A stretch of 64,000 bases of DNA from Bathynomus jamesi (taxonomy: Eukaryota > Arthropoda > Malacostraca > Isopoda > Cirolanidae), in the NCBI GenBank assembly GCA_023014485.1, contig JAJOZX010002354.1, positions 336,001-400,000 on the forward strand. Reading direction: 5' to 3'. Of the stretch, positions 20,857-33,001 are shown one piece after another. The position numbers and the translations under genes were made by a program. The notes under the pieces are model-generated. The model was not told where the DNA came from, ran no database searches, and saw nothing but the letters and a program-made list of their open reading frames with translations. How positions within the stretch are numbered: position 1 is the stretch's first letter; every line of letters begins with the position of its first letter.

Positions 20857-21582
20857 TTAGCCGATCAGCCCACCCTGATCGAGCAAGCCGGCGGCACGCA
20901 GGTAACCGATCGCCCTCTCCGGAGTGGACCAGAGGTTCAGCGCACTAGTGATGTTGTGTTGTGTTCGTTGTTGTGCTAGAGCGGTACAGTCTGTCATAAT
21001 GTGTTCAATTGTTTGTGGTATGTCCTGGCACAGGTGGCAGGTGTCGTCTATGGAGTTGTCTAGTCTGTGTTTATATGTCCGTAAGTTGGGGTGATGTCCA
21101 CATCGGAATCGTGCTAAGTTAACTCGATCCGATCTGCTCAGGCTGATCTCTGACCTGTTAATGGGTGGCGGCTTCGCACCTAGGACCGCATTCGGACCGA
21201 GTCGTGTCAGTGCTTTGTGGGTTAGGTGTGTGTGTATGTGTTTTCTGTACTGTGTGATGTCTGAGGGGCGTGGTATGGAATGGAGTATTTGGTTATAATG
21301 TCTCTCTGGTGTTACCTTAATGGTGCGAGGTGTTGGTGCATGATTGTACATGTAGTGGCAAGGGTGTTGTTGGTTAGTTGTCGCTGCTGCTATGAATTGT
21401 GTTCCCCTCATGTCTAAATGTTCCCTAACTTTTAGTATTTTTGTTTCTGTGTGCAGGTGTTCTATTGGTGTTGTTTGAGTGCATCCTGTAATGATACGAA
21501 GTGCGTTGTTTTGTATTGTTTGTAAGGTGTTTATGTGTGTGTTTGAGATAATGGGTGCCCAGCATGGGCTAGCATAGTCCAT
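20857..21582 (-). pseudogene. LINE copy 2: RT C-terminal region
   Basis: Continuous frame of 241 codons (MDYASPCWAPIISNTHIN to GLLDQGGLIG). A Cys/His-type motif near the end (CHLCQDIPQTIEHIMTDC) is usual at the C-terminus of Jockey/CR1-like RT proteins. The frame stops at TAA 20857-20859. It is severed from its upstream half by the Academ-like insertion at 21584. Confidence 0.82.
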
Positions 21583-21583
21583 A

Positions 21584-21762
21584 TAGTCCAGGCAATCTAG
21601 AGCAAAAATAGCTTCAACCTGGGCAAAATTGCTTCAGAAGCTTTCTAAACTGTTTCCAGCTCAGGAACCATTGCAGAATAACATATCCAAAATCCGACAA
21701 AATTGGACCCCGGGAACACCCCCAAAATGAAATTCAAAATGGCGGACTGGCAGTTTCCTACG
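21584..21762 (+). repeat. Left TIR of Academ-like element 1
   Basis: Inverted copy of 26772-26946. Shared blocks include AAATTGCTTCAGAAGCTTTC, CCAGCTCAGGAACCATTGC and GGACCCCGGGAACACCCCC, ending near TTCCTACGAAA. Confidence 0.88.
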
Positions 21763-22163
21763 AAATACAATAAATTTTAATTTCGCTTTGTAGAGAGAGT
21801 TATGACGTTTTTCTTGATCAGTAAAATGTTTTAAAACACATTTTCGTTTCTAAATTAACCTATATGACACTAAAAATTGTATTAGGCGGCTAGTATTAAA
21901 CTATGACGTCACGTAATGTAAAAAAATATACTGTATGGAGTGTATGTGAGAATGGACATTGCTACATCTTTATAAACTTATATTATATACAACTCTTTAA
22001 TTCCTACTACCCACTATCAAATCTGCGTATTTGTGCTTGTCATTTTCTTTAAAACTGTTATTATGTACTCCTTTTAAATACTGCAACACAGTTTATTAAT
22101 TTGTGTTTTCTGTTTCAGACTGACTCGGTGTACGGCTGACTCGGTGTGCGTCCGCCTTCAAGA

Positions 22164-25100
22164 ATGCAGACCCCTGAAGAATTGTGCGTGATTTGTAAGG
22201 AGAAATTGGACAGCTGACAGGAAGTGGTTCACATCTCGCAAAAAGGAGCAGATGGTATAAATGCATCCAGCCGCAGCCGTGGAAGCGATGTTGTTGCAAC
22301 AGCTGGAATAAGTGTTCACGTTGTATGTAGGAAAAGGTTTACGGATAAAAAGACCATTGAAATAAAGAAGCGACAGACCGCAGCCGAGGCAATACCAAGG
22401 AAAAGTGCTCGTTTTCATGAATACGCATTTTCCAGTGCTACTCACTGTTTGTTTTGTGATACCTTTGTGGACTTTTTTTCCAAACACAAACCAAAATCAG
22501 AGCATGTCAAAATAAGAACTACAGAGTTCTCCGAAACCATAAAAAGGTGCTGTGAAAGCCGCTGCGATGAATGGTCGTTTAATGTAAAAGGCCGTCTGGA
22601 GTATTATCTTCGTGATCTTCCTGCTGCAGATTGTGTCTACCATCACACCTGCAGCGTAAATTTTCGAAGTGGAAAAAACATTCCTCGCGCATACTCCTCC
22701 GACGATCATGATTCGAAGAAAGGGAGACCAACTAATGAAGAGCAACACCAAGCATTCCTTCAGACCTGTGCTTACCTGGAAGAGAATGATGATGAACAAC
22801 TGTTGATTGGAGACCTAATTTCCAAAATGGAGGAATATCTTCAAGGAAGTCAGAGCTCTGTCTACGAACGCAGGCACATGAAGAGAAAGCTTTTAGAACG
22901 TTACGGAGACAAGATCATAATATCAGGTGAAAGTGGGAGGGCAGATGTAGTAACACTACGAGAGACAGCTAATGAAATTCTTATAGATTATCACAAAAAG
23001 TCGAAAGAATGTGATATAGATATAGAGCTACAGAAGATTTACCTAGTAGAAGCTTCTGCAAAAATAATCAGAAGTGATATCAAGTCTGTCGACTCGCCTA
23101 GAAAAGATGTGTATCCATCTCCAAATGACATCACTGCAGAAAGTGCTCTTGATTACATTCCCAACAGTCTGAAATTGCTATTATCAAAAGCATTTGCGGG
23201 ACAGGATGCTTCAAGAAAAATAGGTGCAATTGGGCAGAGCATTATGCAAGCAACCCGTCCTAGAGGATTACTATGTCCACTACAGATCGGTTTGTCGGTT
23301 CAGCTACACCACAACTTTAGGTCAAGGTACCTTATTGACGTTCTCCATCAGCTGGGTTACTGTTCGTCGTATGCAGAAGTAACAAGATTCGAAAGAAACG
23401 CGGCGCTGGCAAGTGGGTCTGGCTCTTTTACTGTTGATGAAAACACTGCAGTCCTTCTAACAGCAGATAACGTCGATCATGATGTCTGCACTTTGGATGG
23501 GAAGAATACCTTTCATGGAATGGGTATGATTGCCGCAATAACTCCGAAGATCAAGATCCACCCTTCTATTCACAGGCGTAATGTTGGTGACAATGACATT
23601 AAGAAGATTGCAACCGTTGACATTAGGGAATATAGACACGCGAGAAGCATGTTGAGGGACATCTCATTCCGCGAACTTCCAGTACCCACTGCCACCATAA
23701 GTCGACTTAGTCTTCTCTGGCAGATATCTTCAGCAGAAAGATCAGGTCCAAGTTGGTCCGGAACAATGCAGGCAATTCACGGTGGATCAAGTGTCTCACA
23801 TCCAGGTGTGGCGTCGATCACGTTCCTTCCCATCATAGATATGTCGCCAACTGACATGACCTGCATATTTTCGACATTACTATATTTGAGCAAGAGAGCA
23901 CGCTATCAAAAAGTCCCATGCATTATTACCTTTGATCAGCCTTTGTTCTGGAAAGCTTCCCAAATCATCAATGAACAGAGAGACCTGCAGGACATTGTTT
24001 TAATGCTGGGATCATTTCACACTCTGATGAATCTTTTGGGAGCAGTCGGTACTCTTATGAATGGTTCAGGATTGTCTGAAGTACTTCAAGAAATATACGG
24101 ACCAAATGCCGTGCAACACATGATGTCTGGAAAAGCTGTTTCAAGAGCGATACGTGGTCATATGATAGTAGATGCAGCTCTTAGTACCTTACTAGTCGCA
24201 GACGTTTTCCCTCGTAATGAAGATGGAACTCCTCATGACCTCCATAAGGAAGCTTGTGACCTGCTCGACGATGTTGTGACCGCCAAACAATCAGTTGAGG
24301 ATGTGGAATCTTCGAATGCATTGTCTCAGATTGCTACCACTTTGGATGCGAAGAAAACTGACCTACAATCTACTTCGCAAACAAGTCAACTCTGGTTGGA
24401 ATATCAGCGAATGATCAACATTGCACGTTCCTTGATAACAGCAGACAGAACCGGCTCGTGGGATTTGCACTTGCAAGCTATGCTGGAGACCATCCCCATA
24501 ATTGCAGCAGCCGGACATCACAATTACCTGAAATCGATATACCTGTACCTGCAGAAAATGTTAAGTTTGCCTTCTGAAAATCCAGCCGTTAACAAAATGT
24601 TCCAGGAAGGTAAGTTTGTGGTAAAAAGAAGCGACAGATTATGGGCCGGACTCGGCACAGACCTGGTGATAGAACAAGTACTAATGCGTTCCCTGAAAAG
24701 CAGAGGCGGACTGACACGCGGAAGTGGATTTACAGACATCCAAAGGACAACGTGGCTCTTTTCTATGCCTCTGTGTTCCACTTATAACTTAGCAATGCAG
24801 GAATACACCAGAGTTTTGTTGGAAAGTAGTGAACAGCACAAGGAAATGAGGGGAAGTAGACAAATCAGGGACAGTAATGACATGAAGAAAGTACTTGAAC
24901 GTCTGGAATCCTTATCCCCATTCCATTCTGCCTCGAGTCTCTGCAACATTGTAACAGGGCTAACTGCTGATCCTGGAGTTAACGTTCATCAATTGCATTC
25001 AATCGGTACGAACATTGTCGTAAAAATGATTGGGAAACAAGCCTTTACATATTCTGCCAAAAGATCTGACAAAGTGAAAACACTAGGATCTGCTTCTGCC

Positions 25101-26537
25101 GTTGTGATCACTGATGCTTCAGATATAGAAGTAGATCCTGCACTACTGTTTCAGAGAATGATGACTGTTGCCACTGGCGGAGACATGAATCTTGAAGATG
25201 CCATGTGTTACGAACTGTGTGCATATCCTCCTGCATTGTTCGAATCACGAAGTATCTTGAGGAAACCCGATAAGTCTCAGCTAGCTCATGCAATAATCAA
25301 ATACACTGACACTTTACGCATGGAAGAAGTTCAAGAAATTCAGTGCACAGACCAGTACGTATTGGATGGTGGATCTCTACTACATCGTGTTTCCTGGCAT
25401 CAAGATGAAACATATGACAGCATCGCTAACTCATATGCCGATTTCACTCTGAAAACATATGGAAAAGCAATCATTGTTTTTGATGGCTGCAGCAGCTCTC
25501 CTACGATCAAGGACATGACCCACAGAAGACGCAGCACCAAGACAAGCAGAAATGTGAATCTCAGTCCAAGCATGAAGTTTGTTGGCCAGAAGGAACACTT
25601 CTTGGCTAATGAAAACAACAAGCAAGCATTTATTTCCCTCGTAGGTGAGATGTTGAAGAAGCACGGGTGTACTGTTCACAACGCAGATGGGGATGCTGAT
25701 GTGGACATCGTTCGTGCAGCAGTTTCCTCATCAGAAAATGCAACTACAACAGTAATAGGGGAAGACACCGACTTGCTGATTCTCCTTCTGTACCATGCCA
25801 AGGACAGTGGTTTCAAGTTGTACTATCGCAGCGATATAAGACGGGGACCATCTCCTAATCCTGTGTATGATATTCTCAGCATTCAATCATTGTTAGGCAA
25901 TGACATCTGCAAGTATCTCCTGTTTGTGCATGCTTTCACGGGCTGTGATAGCACATCCAGAATTTTTTCGATCGGTAAAGCCAATGCATTCGACACACTG
26001 ATGAAGGTGGCTGAACTCCGTTCAGTTGCAAATACATTCTGTTCTGATTGTTGCCAACACTCTGACATTGAAGCCGCTGGAAGAAAGGCAATGCTTCTGT
26101 TGTATGGCTGCAAAACACTTGAATCCACTAACGCACTACGTCATCGAATGTTAGTTGAAAAGGTAGCTACAGCTAAATCTTTTGTTACACCCGAACGTTT
26201 GCCACCTACCGATGCGTCCACAAAGTACCACAGCTTTCGCACATACTTTCAAATACTAATCTGGAAGTCTACAGAAGAGAAGATCGATGCAGAACAGTGG
26301 GGTTGGTATGTAAAGAATAATTCCTACTACCCTACAGCCTGCGACAAGCCACCAGCTCCAAATTATCTACTCAACATGATCCGCTGCTCCTGCAAGACGA
26401 AATGTGCTACTTCAAGATGTGGATGCAAGCGTAATGGAATGCCCTGTTCAGCCGCTTGTGGCGAGTGCCAAATCAGTGGTTGCGATAACAACCCAAGTAC
26501 CGGTAATCTATCCGATGATAGTGATGAAGAGGATTAA
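22164..26537 (+). pseudogene. Academ-like transposase with XPG-like nuclease and CXC domains, one stop
   Basis: The long open frame from GTG 22224 gives 1437 codons. The likely true start is ATG 22164 (MQTPEELCVICKEKLDS) in the same frame, cut by one TGA at 22215-22217. Cys/His pairs CVIC, HCLFC and CVYHHTC suggest N-terminal zinc fingers. The middle part holds ITFDQPLFWKA and GSFHTLMNLLGAVG, with a possible DDE core (IIDMSP, FDQP, SEVLQEIY). From residue about 1080: VFDGCSSSPTIK, DADVDIV, GEDTDLLILLL and FTGCDSTSRIFSIGK, resembling XPG N, XPG-I and the H3TH loop of FEN1-type nucleases. The C-terminus is CXC-like (CSCKTKCATSRCGCKRNG) with an acidic tail. Otherwise intact. Confidence 0.78.
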
Positions 26538-26771
26538 TTTCTGTATGTTTGTGACCAGGTATCACTTCCTCTGTAATGAACATAACTTGAAACTGGGAAA
26601 AAAATAATTGTTGTATTATTGATTATAAAAATCTGTAAAAAGCTATATAACATTATATTTGCGTAATAACTGGTTGTGTTGTATATTGTTGAATTATTTA
26701 AAACATTACAACTGAAAGAAAAAGCATCAAATGTATCTCTATAAATAAAAGCGTAAATTATATATATATTT

Positions 26772-26946
26772 TTTTTCGTAGGAAACATCCAGTCCGCCAT
26801 TTTGAATTTCATTTTTGGGGGTGTTCCCGGGGTCCAATTTTGTCGGATTTTGGATATGTTATTCGGCAATGGTTCCTGAGCTGGAAACACTTTAGAAAGC
26901 TTCTGAAGCAATTTTGGCCAGGTCTAACTACAAATTGCCTGGACTA
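26772..26946 (-). repeat. Right TIR of Academ-like element 1
   Basis: Inverted partner of 21584-21762, with about ten differences and small indels. It is preceded by an AT-rich tract at 26757-26775. Confidence 0.88.
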
Positions 26947-27659
26947 ATAACTGAGCGAATATATTGTTTGTATATGAGTGATGTTGTTTCCTGCTGGTGT
27001 CCAAAGTTTGTGCCTGTTAGTACCCTAAGCGTGTTAAGTCTTGACGTACATTTGGTTTTAATGTCCTGAATGTGGTTTGCAAAAGATAATGATGTGTTGT
27101 ATGTGACACCAAGTATTTTGGTTCTGTGAGTGTGTGGAATGTTGATGTTGTTTAGTGTAAGCTGTGGAATTACCTGGTGTTCTTTTGTGTTGCTTGTAAG
27201 CAAGGTGATGGTTGATTTTGTGGGCGCTACTTTGAGTCTATTGTGTAGCCAGTCTTGTATACTGTTTATGTATGTTTGTAGGTTATTTGTAGCGGTGTCG
27301 ATGTTGTTGTGGGTGGATGTTAGAGTGATATCATCTGCATATGATGATAAGGTAAGCTTGTTATCTATGGGTGTTGGAATGTCATGCATGTATAAGTTGA
27401 AGAGTGTTGGTGAGAGAACAGAGCCTTGAGGGACCCCGTTCAGAAAAAGCTTGTTTTTGGATGACTTGCCATTAAATGTGACATGTGAGTATCTTCCTGA
27501 GAGATAGTTGCTCAGCCACCTTTTGGTGTTATGGTGCATGTTTGTGTTGAGTATTTTGTTTATGAGAGGGAAGCGTGGGATAGCATCAAATGCTTTACTA
27601 ATGTCTATTGTTGCTAATAGTGTACGTTGAGCTGGTCGTCTGGAGTTGATGCCATCCAT
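26928..27659 (-). pseudogene. LINE copy 2: RT palm region
   Basis: Minus strand, 243 codons. It contains LATIDISKAFDAIP, GVPQGSVLSPTLFN and SSYADDITL. Coding similarity continues upstream to about 28010 in other frames (GFRPHHSTTTLLT near 27700). This copy keeps the base that is deleted in copy 1. The last codons of the open frame read into the Academ-like terminus and are not part of the LINE. Confidence 0.82.
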
Positions 27660-28020
27660 GATGTGCTGCGTGAGGTTAGTGAGTAATGTCGTGGTTGAAT
27701 GGTGAGGTCTGAATCCATGTTGAGTAGGCGATAGTGGAATGTGTGGGTTGGTGATTTGTAAGATTAGTCTTTCTGTTACTTTGGAAGGTGAGCATAGTAA
27801 AGTAATGGGTCTATAGGAAGCTGGTTCTGTTGGATTTTTGTTTGGTTTGAGTAGTGTAATAATTTTACCTTGTTTCCATATGTCAGGAATAATACAGTGT
27901 TGGTATGAATATGTGCTGATATTTGTGAGAGCTAGTATTTCTTGTGGGCCAAGTGTTTAAGGTGTATGTTAGATATGTTGTCTGGTCCAGTAGCCTTCGA
28001 ATTCTTAATGTTTTTCATGG

Positions 28021-29029
28021 TTAATTATTATTATTAAAAGTAGACATATATATATAGGTTGTTGAAACTGTGACTGAGTATAGATAGGTTTGCCACCCTG
28101 TCATGTAACCAGCTAGAGAACCAATTATCATTATTATAGGTCACCAGTCATATTCCAGAGTTAGGTTTTTGCTCATGCTTATTTGGCACTGATTATAGGT
28201 TGATTAACTCATGTGAGATAGGTTTGCCATAATTGTCAATGTTTATAGTTATTATTTTTATGTTGGTTATTTATTATTTATATGCTTTGATTTCATGAGT
28301 AAATTATGTTTTCCAGCGATCAATTATGAAGTCATGATTCCAGTTAATGTTTGTGGTTAATTGCCTGTTATGTTGTTATTATTGTTATTAATGGTGCTTG
28401 GTGCATGTAACTAATAATCTTGTGTTGTCTAGGCAACCAGTTGGGATTCAACTCGCGTGGTCCAGATTCATCAGGCTTGGATTGTGGGTCCCATCCAGTG
28501 GGAGCTACGCAGTTGGTGTCAACCACTGTTGGCCACTGGATCCGCCCTGAAATCAGGCCTGTGACCCTAACCCTACTAACTAGCCAGCCAATAAAGGAAT
28601 TGGAACTCAGGTCATAAAAGGGGGGGTCAAGTTTGGAGGGTAGCTAGGTTGGGACAAGGGTTAACATTCTGTGCAAGTCATTTCCGGTACTTGTCTCCCA
28701 CTTGTTTTCTATCCTTTCTGCCAAATCTCACTAAGGGTTATTGGGGCTCCAGGTGTTTTGTCAAGTGCGATTCATCGCCAGTCTTTTGTTATGTTTATAC
28801 TGTCACACTGAATAGTTGTTTATTTCAGATATAATAAAGAGAAAAACACGAGTAGTTTACTTCTATTAGGTCTACCTTTGAATTCTAGCCCTTTCTTGGA
28901 CCCTGAGCGGTTGGGTCTCCTACTCAGTGGAGAGTCAGATTGAGACACCTGCACTAGGGGAAGTCCTTTACAGTTAACGTGCGAGTCAGACCTGAATAAT
29001 CTGGAAATAAACCACTGACCAGAGAGGCA
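28021..29029 (+). other. Outer Gypsy 3' noncoding region, second part
   Basis: Continues 20837 after the LINE. No ORF is credible. A G-run with AAAAGGGGGGG (28616-28627), TATTTCAGATATAATAAAGAG with AATAAA (about 28835) and the tract up to about 28980 look like an LTR end with a polyadenylation signal, but no second LTR is in the window to prove it. Confidence 0.4.
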
Positions 29030-29032
29030 TTC

Positions 29033-31062
29033 CTAGATACCAGAGGAGATTACATCTTTGCCCAGTCTCTTGACTATTCCGAACCCAGAAACGTGAAAAG
29101 GTGCTGGGTGGTTTGACAAAACAGATACTTGGGGACTACGGCCTACGCCGCCACCGTAGCAACACGCTTCAAGAATGTCCTCTTCATCTTTCCTCTTTTG
29201 CATAGGAGAACTGGAATTTGAGCTTCTTTCGCTTCCACTTTCATTACCTTCACTTTCATTTTCATTAGAATCATTACCACCTTCATCATTTTCAGTACCT
29301 ATGACTTTTTCAATCAGCCAGGATTTAGCCTGCTCTTTTTGATTTTGTTGAAAGAGAGATAACTTATACCGCGGATCTATTGCAGTCGCAGTCACATAAG
29401 CCCTGTTTTTCATTATGTTCAAAGACTTCCCATCATTACTCTCCAACAAGAAACATGCTCAAAGAGAAGTCAGGAGTTTTCTCTTTGTCGTTTGAACACC
29501 TTGGTCATCATGGCCAATCTTTGAAAGAAATCTTTGTAAAATACAAATGCTTGGGATTACAGAAGATAAAGTTGATTTTTCCAAACTCATTTCCTGAGTT
29601 AGTTGGAAGAATGGTTTTAATATTTTAAGGAGATTTCGTATCAGTGTCCACTCGAAGGATGTGATGGTAGGTAATTCACTATGATCAACCAAATACAGTT
29701 GCACTGGAATTTTTAATTTATATAATCTTTCTAGCATCAAATATGCACTGTTTCAACGTGTTGGGACATCTTGAACCAATAGGAGAGGCTCAAGGTTTTG
29801 CTGCACTTGAATGTGTTTGAAATTGTTACAGGCCAAAGGAGAATGATTAAAGTGAGTTGCAAGGCGGCGACTTTTTGCAAGGATATCAATTACACTCCTC
29901 TGAACCATAATTGAGTCACTAATAACCAGTTGGAGTAAATGAATGCTGCAGTGTATTGAAGGTATTTCAGCCAGGTCACTACCAAGAGCCATATCACTAG
30001 CTCCATCCCTCACCAATAAATTCCTCTTATTTGCATCAAGATCCCAACTATCCCACATAGAGCGAAACTTTTCAGATATATTCTTGCCAGTATACAACCC
30101 TGAGAAATGAGAGGCATGTAGCACAGCATTGTATCTTTCAAAATCTTTACCTATCCAGTGACCAGATAATGATATAAAACTTTCTTGAGGTTGTGCATGT
30201 CCATATATCTGAAGAAAAGCTGACATGCTTTACTTCTTCCAGCTTCTGAGCAATTTTAGACTTGAACTCATTATAAAGACGAGGAATTATAGTATCAGAG
30301 AAGTACCTTCTGCTCGGTAAGAGATATCTGGGTTGGAGGTCGGCCATTAGATCAATAAAACCATCATCTTCAACTAAAGTAAATGGCTGGTTGTCCAAAG
30401 CCATCATCATGCTAATTTTACAGTGAATCAGTACAGACCTGGAGTCATTGATGTCCCATATTTTTTTAGATGAAAAGCTTTCCTCTATTGAGATCTGCTT
30501 ACTCATTTGGTCCATTTTCTTTTCTTTCAGAGTACTACCAGTAGAAGTTGATGGTATAGCCTGTATTCTAACTATGCCTATTTCCTTTGATTCAGTCGCA
30601 GCTATTCTTTTTTTGTCATTTTCGTCTTTGGTTTCAGCATACTCTTTTGGGTGATTAATCTTCAAATGATTATGAAGAGGTGTTGAGCTAAAAGACTTTT
30701 GGCCATCTCTCTCCATCCCACGTTTGATATATAATCTTTTGGCAAATATTACACTTTGCAGTGATATCGCTAGGATCATTTATTGTATACAGTGACCACA
30801 CAAAACTTGTCATGATTAATACTTAATAGTTTAATACAACACAAGAACCTGAAAGAGAACAAAACAGTTAAACTTCTGAATATACTTAAATTATTATTTA
30901 TCTTATATTTGGGAGGGCGCTTGCCCTGCAAAACAAAACAGAGCAATATGAGTGTAAACATAATATGGTACCTAATAATATATATCCAGCCAGATTGATA
31001 TGGCCATATCCAGCATATCCGGTATCCAGCCGGATGTGAAAAATTCATATCCAGTGCACCCC
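29033..31062 (-). pseudogene. hAT transposase relic, BED zinc-finger (ZBED-like) type
   Basis: Minus strand. The 5' terminus near 31062 reads TAGGGGTGCACTGGATAT, a common hAT end. Traces of a BED finger (AKCNIC about 30740, STPLHNHLKINHPKEY about 30670) are separated by a frameshift. Downstream come DIWTCTTSRKFY, then in another frame SGHWIGKDFERYNAVLHA, RDGASDMALG (a catalytic Asp region) and HCSIHLLQLVI. Stops lie at 29753 and 29459. The last part (AYVTATAIDPRYKL) is typical of the region before the dimerisation domain, which is missing, so the 3' end is truncated near 29033. Confidence 0.8.
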
Positions 31063-31667
31063 TATTTACAACATGGTGATGATAAAGATATTGATGTCGC
31101 GCGTATGTGCGACTTTTATGATGAACTCACTTTGGACAATCCAACAAAGGTGGTCCTTGTTGGTAAAGCTCGGCCTTAGCCGAGAGCACCCAAGTAACAA
31201 TAAAACAGTTTCTACCAAGTTTTTTTCCCAAAGGGGTGAATAGAAACTTCACTTTTTAATTGGAGTTTTAGTTCACTCATATAATTTTTATTACACAAAG
31301 TATATACAGAATGAGGCACTGAAGGAGGAAAATAAATTTACAGCCTCTTACAAAAACCACTAAAAATCAGGTTTACAGGGGGACAGGTTCGACCTCTTTT
31401 CACAATAGCTCAAGCAGGAATTTAAAGCGAGGAGGCTTGTCCTCCTCGAGTAAGGGTTAAGGCAGGAATTTAAGGGGAAAGAGGTGCACCCTCTGGTAAC
31501 AATGGCCTGGCAGGAATTTAAGGGGGGAGGGCGCAAACTCTCATGACAATGGCCTCAGCAGGAATTTAAGGCGAGGGGGGGGGCTCGGCTTCCTCAGGAA
31601 TGATTTAATTTACAATACAAGAAATAAATAAGCCTCAATTTTGGGGGAGTGCAGTTGAGGGTTAAGC
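31063..31667. repeat. Noncoding region with degenerate 55-70-bp tandem repeat
   Basis: At 31412-31590 the phrase CAGGAATTTAAGG(C/G)G(A/G) recurs four times (31412, 31452, 31512, 31559), each followed by a G-rich stretch and a CTC-rich stretch. It may be the decayed end of an unidentified element. The rest has no gene. The young Gypsy landed at its right end; AAGC at 31664-31667 is that target site. Confidence 0.6.
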
Positions 31668-32075
31668 TGTGGGGCCGCGCAGTTAATTTTCCGCATTTAT
31701 ATTATTTTTATATTAGTTACCGACAAACCAATTTTGCGCGTACCAAATTGTATATATTTTATCACTGTGTAATTTTAAGAATCATATATAATCTTTATAA
31801 ATAAGTATTGTACATAAATTTATATATATATATTTAATTAATTCAGCTGTATATAAAATAACAAAATCTTCTGTAAAATAACCTCAGCCAACCAAGAACT
31901 CAATAAACTCTGAAAACGACCGGCTTTTCCTTCAAGACGCCAACCCCCAAACGACAGGGAGAGAAGAGGACACGAGAGGCCCCTAAAAGAGATACCCAAC
32001 AAAGCGATAGCTTGCCTCTCGTATCCTTCATTCTTCCCGGCAACTACAAGTAGCACCAAGAAGGAACCAGCTACA
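31668..32075 (+). repeat. Young Gypsy 5' LTR
   Basis: TGTGGGGCCGCGC ... CAGCTACA. It contains AT-rich sequence with ATATATATATTTAATTAA and AATAAA at about 31899. Identical to the 3' LTR except for one C near 31931. Confidence 0.93.
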
Positions 32076-32227
32076 ATTGGTGACCCCGGAGTGACCCGAA
32101 GCAGCCAGCGGAAGCAGCATCCTTCAGTCGCCGGGCGGAACAAACCGAAGCCACGCCTCTTCGCCGCCCACCCGTAGTAGCCGGTCGGAACCAAAGCAGA
32201 AGCAGACCTGAATTACATTCCCGCAAG

Positions 32228-32719
32228 ATGGAATCTGTTGAATCAGGAGTGCACCATGTCACCATCAAGCCACCCACGTTCTCTGAAGCGTCGGCCGCAG
32301 GATGGTTCTCCATCATGGAGGCACAATTCCACATTTCCAGAATAACATCCGAAGAGACCAAATTTTTCCATGTTCTAGCCTCGTTACCCCCGAAGTCGTC
32401 TCACGAATTTCAGCAGTAACTCTCTCCAACAAGTCGTACACCGATTTAAAAGAAGAAATCGTGAGTCATTACGAAAAGACGAAGCCAGAACTCTTCGAAC
32501 GACTCATCTCCAACACTCCTCTCACTGGAAAGCCCTCCCAATTCCTTCAAGATATCCACCAAACGGCACTGAAGGTGGGCGTCAGCGATGATTTGGTGAA
32601 GCATAAATTCATCCAGGCGCTCCCATCCTCAATAGCGCCCGTCGTAGCAGCACAAAAGGAGCTGACGCTAACTCAACTCGGCTAACTAGCCGATGGGTTA
32701 ATACCGTTCGCTTTCCCCT

Positions 32720-32751
<32 letters not shown>

Positions 32752-33001
32752 CCAAGCCTACGTGGCGCCAACGTCAACTCGAGCCAATACAAGCCCAAGA
32801 ACGAATATCCCCATCGGCCTAAAACCCTTCAGCGAGAATCAGCGGCCGGTGGTGTGCCGCGCGCACCTTTATTATGGCCCCCAAGCAAGGACCTGCAGGC
32901 CATGGTGCAAGTGGCCAAATAAAGATGACGCCAAGCTGCTCCCCTCGTCACGCCCAAATTCAAGATCTTCCTCACCATCAAGAGAAACGTCGGAAAACTA
33001 G
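32228..33001 (+). pseudogene. Young Gypsy gag
   Basis: ATG 32228 (MESVESGVHHVTIKPPTFSE). A single-base frame change near 32390, in TTACCCCCG, moves coding to another frame (LSNKSYTDLKEEIVSHYEKT, QALPSSIAPVVAAQ) that ends at 32685. A run of 29 C at 32720-32748 follows. A Cys/His cluster (VCRAHLYYGPQARTCRPWC, about 32850-32905) typical of the gag end precedes TAG 32999-33001. Gag packages the RNA in cytoplasmic particles. The homopolymers make assembly error a real possibility. Confidence 0.8.

Larger units (their letters stand above)
21584..26946 (+). mobile_element. Academ-like DNA transposon 1, nearly complete (5363 bp)
   Basis: Ends TAGTCCAGGCAAT and ATTGCCTGGACTA form the outer edge of imperfect terminal inverted repeats of about 175 bp. 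Flanks are ATA (21581-21583 and 26947-26949). LINE copy 1 gives the empty site with a single ATA (at about 8742), so the 3-bp duplication is directly supported. The only large gene is the 1.4-kilocodon protein at 22164-26537. A transposase core, an XPG-like nuclease and a CXC tail with a 3-bp duplication fit the Academ superfamily as I recall it. Confidence 0.8.
20838..28015 (-). mobile_element. Non-LTR retrotransposon copy 2, 5'-truncated, split by an Academ-like element
   Basis: Two blocks, 20838-21583 and 26947-28015, align with copy 1 (about 8000-8745 and 8745-10100 there, minus the MITE). The flanking duplication is CATGGTT (20833-20839 and 28016-28022). The endonuclease and 2A region are absent, as expected for a 5'-truncated insertion. 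The (CAA)n tail is at 20838-20858. Confidence 0.9.

Noticed and set aside
22224..26537. Idea that the 1437-codon ORF is a host tesmin/TSO1-type gene
   Set aside because: It is bounded by long TIRs with a 3-bp duplication and an empty site, so it is the gene of a transposon, even though its tail has a CXC cluster.
29060..29160. C-terminal end of the BED-type hAT frame (GRSPQVSVLSNHPAP)
   Set aside because: It does not resemble the hAT dimerisation domain, so it is probably unrelated flanking sequence read in frame.
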